NCBI GenBank assembly: GCA_963825635.1
Contig: CAWGTU010000003.1
Coordinates: forward strand, 186,001 to 250,000
Source of the DNA: JAOUEA01 sp963825635
GTDB taxonomy: Bacteria > Actinomycetota > UBA4738 > HRBIN12
Length of the DNA: 64,000 nucleotides
Direction: 5' to 3'
The stretch's first letter is position 1; every line of letters starts with the position of its first letter. Positions 60,128-64,000 of this stretch are shown here, one piece after another. A program made the translations under genes and the position numbers. The notes beneath the pieces were generated by a model that saw only the letters and a program-made list of their open reading frames with translations, was not told the DNA's origin and made no database searches.

Positions 60128-61276
60128 TCAGGCCCGAACGAGCCGGCCATCGATGAGCGGCTCGATCACCTCGCGGTACCTTCGGGCGATCTCACCAGGT
60201 GCCCAGGAAGACAGGTCCGCGGCGGGAGCACGGCGCTCGGCGGTCAGCACCGTCCGGACCGCCTCGGCAGCCTCCTCGAGGGCTCCGGGCGAGACGACGC
60301 GACCCATGGCCCCGAGCTCGAGGAGTTCCCGCACGCCATCCACGTCGTAGGAGACGAACGGCGTGCCGACGGCGGCCGCCTGAACCAGCACCTGCGGCAG
60401 GCCCTCGACGCCACTGAGCAGGACCAGCGCGTCGACCGCGGCCACCAACGAGGTGGGGTCGTCGACGAAGCCGAGCACCGAGGCGTCGCGCGCGAGGTCG
60501 CGACGGACCAATGAGTCCTCCAGATCAGCCCGAAGCGGACCCTGCCCCGCGATCGCGAGGAACGGACGACGGTCGTGGGGCGCGTCGTCCGTCAGGCGTT
60601 GCAGGAGGTCGACCAACTGCAGGACGTTCTTGCGGGGGTCCAGGCTCCCGAGGTAGAGGATGACCGGCCTGTCGGCGGGCAACCCAGCGGACCGCCTGAC
60701 TTCCACGACGTCGATCCCCGGCGGGTCGTCGACCCGCGCATCGGATCGGACGACGTGGAACTTCATCGGCTCGATCCCGATCTCGGTGTAGCGGCGCGCG
60801 AGATCGGCGCCGACGACGAGATAGGCCCCCGTATGGGGACCGAGGCGCCGCTCGAGCGATCGGAAGAGACGATCCTGTCCTCGGGGATACCCTGGGCCGA
60901 AGCTCGCCATCGACAACGAGTGGACGGTCTCGGCCCGTCGCACCCTGGCCGCAGCGGCTCGTCCGAGAACCCCCGCCTTCGACTGATGCGTGACCAAGAG
61001 ATCGTGCGGCTCCTCCCGGAGCACACGGGACAGCTGCACGAAGGCGGCGGCATCCAGGACCGGGTGAGGCCTGCGAACCAGGGTGCGGATCACGCGCAGC
61101 GATGCGGGGGCGACGCGTTCCCGGGCGAGATCCAGATCGGACTCTGGCCCCACGATCAGGTGATGGTCGGCCGACGGGATCGCCCGCGTGATGTCCCTGA
61201 TCCTCGCTTCCGAGCCTCCCCGCAGGAACCTGGTCGCCACGTGGATCACCTGTGGACGTGGCTGCGACGACAACAT
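60128..61276 (-). CDS. GT4-family glycosyltransferase
   Basis: 382 residues, GT-B fold. The N-terminal IHVATRFLRGGSEARI is the acceptor-side Gly-rich loop, THQSKAGVLGRAAA is the usual second loop, the donor domain starts VILYLGSLDPRKNVLQLVDLL (in part), and the sugar-nucleotide site is LSGVEGLPQVLVQAAAVGTP with the second Glu of EX7E replaced by Gln/Val context. Probably adds a sugar to a surface polysaccharide. It starts 5 nt after the stop of the response regulator, so both are likely on one transcript. Confidence 0.84.
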   Translation of the reverse strand: MLSSQPRPQVIHVATRFLRGGSEARIRDITRAIPSADHHLIVGPESDLDLARERVAPASLRVIRTLVRRPHPVLDAAAFVQLSRVLREEPHDLLVTHQSKAGVLGRAAAARVRRAETVHSLSMASFGPGYPRGQDRLFRSLERRLGPHTGAYLVVGADLARRYTEIGIEPMKFHVVRSDARVDDPPGIDVVEVRRSAGLPADRPVILYLGSLDPRKNVLQLVDLLQRLTDDAPHDRRPFLAIAGQGPLRADLEDSLVRRDLARDASVLGFVDDPTSLVAAVDALVLLSGVEGLPQVLVQAAAVGTPFVSYDVDGVRELLELGAMGRVVSPGALEEAAEAVRTVLTAERRAPAADLSSWAPGEIARRYREVIEPLIDGRLVRA

Positions 61277-61281
61277 CGCCG

Positions 61282-61983
61282 CTATCCGCCGACGGGCGCG
61301 AGCTCACCAGGGTCGGGATCGCGCAGGATGTCGCTGCGAGCCGCGAACATCGCCGCCTCCAACCTGGAATGGACCCCCAGCTTGGTGATGAGGTTCTGGA
61401 CGTGCGTTCTCGCGGTCTGTGGGCTGATCACGAGGTCCTCGGCGATCCTCTCGTTCCCTGCCCCCTGCGCGAGCAGTGCCAGGACCTCGCGCTCTCGGCG
61501 GGTCAGCCGGGCGAGTCGCCGCATCGCCTCATCCTGCTCCCTGCGGTGACGCATCAGCCCCGACAGCAGCGGGGCCAGCAGGCGAGGAGGCACGACCATC
61601 TCCCCCTCGAGCACCGCGTGCGTTGCGGTGATGAGGTCCGTGAGCGGGCAATCCTTCGTCAGGAATCCGCTCGCTCCGGCCTCGATCGCTGCGACGAGCG
61701 GCACGTCGTCCTCGCTGGGTGCGAGCACGATCACCGCGCACTCCGGAAGCCGGTCCTTGATCCGGTGCGTGACCTCGATACCGTCGATCCCGGGGAGTTC
61801 GACGTCGACGAACACGCAGTCGGGACGGAGGTGCATCGCCTTGGCGATGGCGTCCGGTCCGTCTCCCGCGTCGGCGACGACACTGATCTCTGCGTGCGAT
61901 TCGAGTACGGACGTGATCGCCTCACGGAACAGAGCGTGCCCATCGGCCAACACGACCCGAACGTGGCGCTGTCGATCATCCAT
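61282..61983 (-). CDS. NarL/LuxR-family response regulator with altered receiver pocket
   Basis: 233 residues. Receiver about 8-125, phospho-acceptor Asp60 (VFVDVELPG), Lys110 (FLTKD). The acidic pair reads D14-G15 (LADGHALFR) rather than two acids, and the switch Thr position is Ala88 (VIVLAPSED), so phosphorylation may be impaired. LuxR HTH: LTRREREVLALLAQG and TARTHVQNLITKLGVHSR. ATG 61983 with GGGAG upstream is chosen over TTG 61995. Followed by the glycosyltransferase gene, which it may control. Confidence 0.87.
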   Translation of the reverse strand: MDDRQRHVRVVLADGHALFREAITSVLESHAEISVVADAGDGPDAIAKAMHLRPDCVFVDVELPGIDGIEVTHRIKDRLPECAVIVLAPSEDDVPLVAAIEAGASGFLTKDCPLTDLITATHAVLEGEMVVPPRLLAPLLSGLMRHRREQDEAMRRLARLTRREREVLALLAQGAGNERIAEDLVISPQTARTHVQNLITKLGVHSRLEAAMFAARSDILRDPDPGELAPVGG

Positions 61984-62063
61984 GTTCACTCCCAAGACCC
62001 CCCGACGTCGGGCACGTTACGTATCGCCGCCCCCCTGGACACGCGATGGCCGCCGTAGAACCG

Positions 62064-62744
62064 CTACGTCGTGCGCGCGAGGCGTCTCGGTCGGCCGATG
62101 CGTGCGTCCTCGGGGGCAGCGGGACGCTCGACCAGTCCATGCCGGACGGCGAAGGCGGCGGCCTCGAGCCGGGAGTGGACCTGCAGCTTCGTCAGGATGC
62201 TCTGCACGTGGGTCCGGACCGTGTTCACGCTGATCGCCATCTCCCTGGCGATGTCCTTCCCTGAGCGACCTCGAGCCAGCAGCTCGAGGACCTCTCGTTC
62301 CCGTGGCGTCAGCGTGGAGACGAGCAGCTCGACGAACCGATCGTGTGACCCGCCCGCCGATCCGCGCGGCCTCGAGGACCCGGAGACCCTCACCGTCTCA
62401 CCCGCCAGCGCTGAGCTGATGGCGCTCGAGAGCATCGAGACGCGGAGATCCTTCGTGAGGTAGCCGCGGAATCCCGACGCGATCACGTCGTTCGCCCTTC
62501 GCTCGTCGTCGCTCGCGGTCAGGGCGATGACGACGGTTCCGGGCCTGATGGCCAGCAAGCGCGAGCCGACCTCCTCGCCACGCATGTCCGGCAGTCCGAG
62601 GTCCACGAGCGCCAGGTCGATGCGGCGGTTCACGGCCATCTCGATCGCCGCCGATCCGCTCGTCACGATCGACACGACCATCCCGAGCCGCTCAAGCGTC
62701 GGGCGGATCGCCTCGGCGAACAGCCTGTGGTCGTCGACGATCAG
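62064..62744 (-). CDS. NarL/LuxR-family response regulator, partner of the adjacent kinase
   Basis: 226 residues if CTG 62744 is the start. The receiver keeps a full pocket (VDDHRLFAEA, LVDLGLPDMRG, IALTASDDER, GYLTKD), and the HTH is LTPREREVLELLARG with VRTHVQSILTKLQVHSR. No ATG, GTG or TTG lies near the natural beginning; the CTG overlaps the kinase TGA (CTGA), and an ATC 9 nt earlier follows GGGAGGT. The start is therefore uncertain. Transcribed with the histidine kinase and probably its target. Confidence 0.85.
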   Translation of the reverse strand: MIVDDHRLFAEAIRPTLERLGMVVSIVTSGSAAIEMAVNRRIDLALVDLGLPDMRGEEVGSRLLAIRPGTVVIALTASDDERRANDVIASGFRGYLTKDLRVSMLSSAISSALAGETVRVSGSSRPRGSAGGSHDRFVELLVSTLTPREREVLELLARGRSGKDIAREMAISVNTVRTHVQSILTKLQVHSRLEAAAFAVRHGLVERPAAPEDARIGRPRRLARTT

Positions 62745-64000
62745 CGCTTCGATGTCGACCTCCCTTCCTCCGCGGCCGCCGGCACCGCGTCGGTGCCGAG
62801 CGGCAACGCGAGATGGAAGGTCGTCTCCGAGCGCCCACGGCTGACCCACGCCTGTCCCCCGTGGGCCTCGGCGACACGCTTCACGACGAAGAGACCCAAA
62901 CCGCTCCCTTCCCCGCCTGACCCGACGGAGCGACCGTGGACGAATGGGTGGAAGATCGCCTCGAGGTACCCGTCGGCGATGCCCAGCCCCCGATCGCGGA
63001 CACTCACCGTCGCCCACCGCTCGTCGACGCTCACCCGGACGTCGACGGGCGACCCGGGGGGCGAGAACGCGAGGGCGTTCCGGATGAGGTTCGCCACGGC
63101 CAGGGACACGTGGCGACCGGAGAGGGGAACCTTGACCGGGAACGGAGGCGACTCGAACGTCACTCTCCGCTCGCCGGTTTCCCGAGCCACCGACTCGATG
63201 ACGGCACCCACGAGGCGGGGGAGATCCGTTGCCCGGCGCCGCATCGCCTGGTCGGGGCGCGACCAGCGCAGCACGACGTCAACGGTCTCGGCCAGCTCCT
63301 CGAGCTGACGCCTGGAACGTTGCAGCCTCCCTCGATCGGCGGGCGCATACCCGCCGTCCTCCAGCATGCCGTCGACCGCGGTCTTGGCCGCGAGCAGCGG
63401 GCCGCGGATCTCGTGAGCCGTCACAGCGAGGGCGGTCCCGTACCACTCGATCTGTCGCTCCGCACCTTCGAGGGTGGAGAGACGGTCGAACCACTCACCC
63501 ACGAGATCGCGCAGGGACGCCAGGGCTTCCTCTGCCGCCGCGTCAGCCGGCCGCTCCATCAGCACGACGACGCCACCGCCCGCGGTCGCGTCGACCTCGT
63601 CTCCGCCCAACAGTGACCGGAACGCATCGGCGAGTTGCCCGACGACGTCGCCGTCGTCCGTCAGCGTCGGAGAGCGCAACCGGTCGCGCCTGCGTGAGCC
63701 GAGCCCGCCGGTCGAGACGAGACGCGGCTGCGCGTTCTCGATGATCCAGCCCGCGGCCCGCACATCGAGATCGCGATGCACACCCTGCACGAGGGTGCGG
63801 ATCGCGGTTTCGAGGGACTCAGCTGCCACGACCTGTGCGCCGAGATCGACCGCGAGGCGCATCCGTCCTCGATCTCGGTCGATCGAGGAACGTGATCCGA
63901 GATTGGCGAGGGCGATGGCCGTCTGGCTGATGACCGCATCGACCGCGCTCCACCCCTCCGACCGTCCGGCCGAGGTCGTCGCGATCTCGACGGCCCCCAG
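62741..64000 (-). CDS. GAF-containing sensor histidine kinase, 5' partial
   Basis: The frame is open to the window end, so the N-terminus is missing; 419 codons are visible. A GAF-like part covers the first 180 or so visible residues. The H-box is TAHEIRGPLLAAKTAVDGML (His phosphorylation site), followed by the N-box NLIRNALAFSPPGS, G1 DRGLGIADG and G2 GEGSGLGLFVVKRVAEAHGG. Cytoplasmic as far as seen. Its stop overlaps the possible CTG start of the response regulator gene, forming a two-component pair. Confidence 0.88.
   Translation of the reverse strand: MGAVEIATTSAGRSEGWSAVDAVISQTAIALANLGSRSSIDRDRGRMRLAVDLGAQVVAAESLETAIRTLVQGVHRDLDVRAAGWIIENAQPRLVSTGGLGSRRRDRLRSPTLTDDGDVVGQLADAFRSLLGGDEVDATAGGGVVVLMERPADAAAEEALASLRDLVGEWFDRLSTLEGAERQIEWYGTALAVTAHEIRGPLLAAKTAVDGMLEDGGYAPADRGRLQRSRRQLEELAETVDVVLRWSRPDQAMRRRATDLPRLVGAVIESVARETGERRVTFESPPFPVKVPLSGRHVSLAVANLIRNALAFSPPGSPVDVRVSVDERWATVSVRDRGLGIADGYLEAIFHPFVHGRSVGSGGEGSGLGLFVVKRVAEAHGGQAWVSRGRSETTFHLALPLGTDAVPAAAEEGRSTSKR

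Noticed and set aside
1..64000. CRISPR arrays, insertion sequences, prophage, tRNA or rRNA genes
   Set aside because: No regularly spaced repeats, transposase or integrase motifs, cloverleaf-like segments or rRNA signatures were noticed on reading both strands.

Overview
The window is about 64 kb of very GC-rich DNA, densely coded on both strands. No gene-free stretch exceeds 300 bases; the longest are 53582-53839 and 56101-56393. GTG and TTG starts are frequent, overlaps of the ATGA/GTGA type are common, and many genes carry a TANNNT hexamer 6-8 nt before the start codon, as expected for leaderless transcripts. Gene content (GuaB3-type IMP dehydrogenase family protein, DUF6350 beside sucCD, class E sortase, many alpha/beta-hydrolase-cyclase fusions, CIRCE-controlled groESL) points to an actinomycetote, probably a free-living soil or water lineage outside the well-studied genera. 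That placement is inference. No rRNA, tRNA, CRISPR array, transposase or prophage was seen.

Left part (1-14.4 kb): much of the TCA cycle is gathered here. sdhC (cut by the window edge), sdhD, sdhA and sdhB are followed by a RodZ-like protein, a very large cyclase/beta-propeller/solute-binding fusion, a GAP-family membrane protein, two separate NAD-type isocitrate dehydrogenase paralogues, malate dehydrogenase and citrate synthase. sucC and sucD follow at 23.3-25.3 kb. A 55-residue Cys-rich protein and a 20-codon ORF lie between the first isocitrate dehydrogenase and a membrane protein.

14.4-25.8 kb: a minus-strand purine/one-carbon run (purN, purH, folD, metF, then an aminoglycoside-phosphotransferase-like kinase and an amidohydrolase), a zinc-ribbon protein with a duplicated unknown domain, and a second minus-strand run (B12-binding mutase subunit, sucC, sucD, DUF6350).

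25.8-33.5 kb: the most unusual region. Six class III nucleotide cyclase genes stand head to tail, four of the five junctions overlapping by 1-4 nt. Five are alpha/beta-hydrolase-cyclase fusions and one is a cupin-cyclase fusion. The hydrolase nucleophile position reads Gln, Gln, Glu, Ser, Glu along the array, and the cyclase base-selecting pair is Lys/Asp in two members, reversed to Asp/Lys in two, and altered in two. It looks like a bank of ligand sensors with diversified outputs.

33.5-51.7 kb: a small membrane protein plus an N,N-dimethylformamidase-like protein, DUF2254, PcrA/UvrD helicase, class E sortase, an XRE regulator with twin palindromic sites, guaA and guaB3, a GMC oxidoreductase, a trehalose-synthase-like glycosyltransferase, an alkaline-phosphatase-superfamily protein coupled to APS kinase, an amino-acid dehydrogenase, and groES-groEL under CIRCE.

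51.7-64 kb: a cell-surface/exopolysaccharide block. It holds a secreted PKD protein, a sulfotransferase, a polyprenyl-phosphate sugar transferase, a large secreted metallophosphoesterase sharing the same C-terminal wall/glycan-type domain, a ring-opening dioxygenase, a glycosyltransferase, two LuxR-type response regulators and a histidine kinase running off the window end.

Eight reading-frame breaks (sdhA, sucC, first cyclase, formamidase-like gene, pcrA, and three in guaA) are each repaired by removing one base. Sequencing or assembly insertions in essential genes are the simplest explanation; those genes are annotated at full span.
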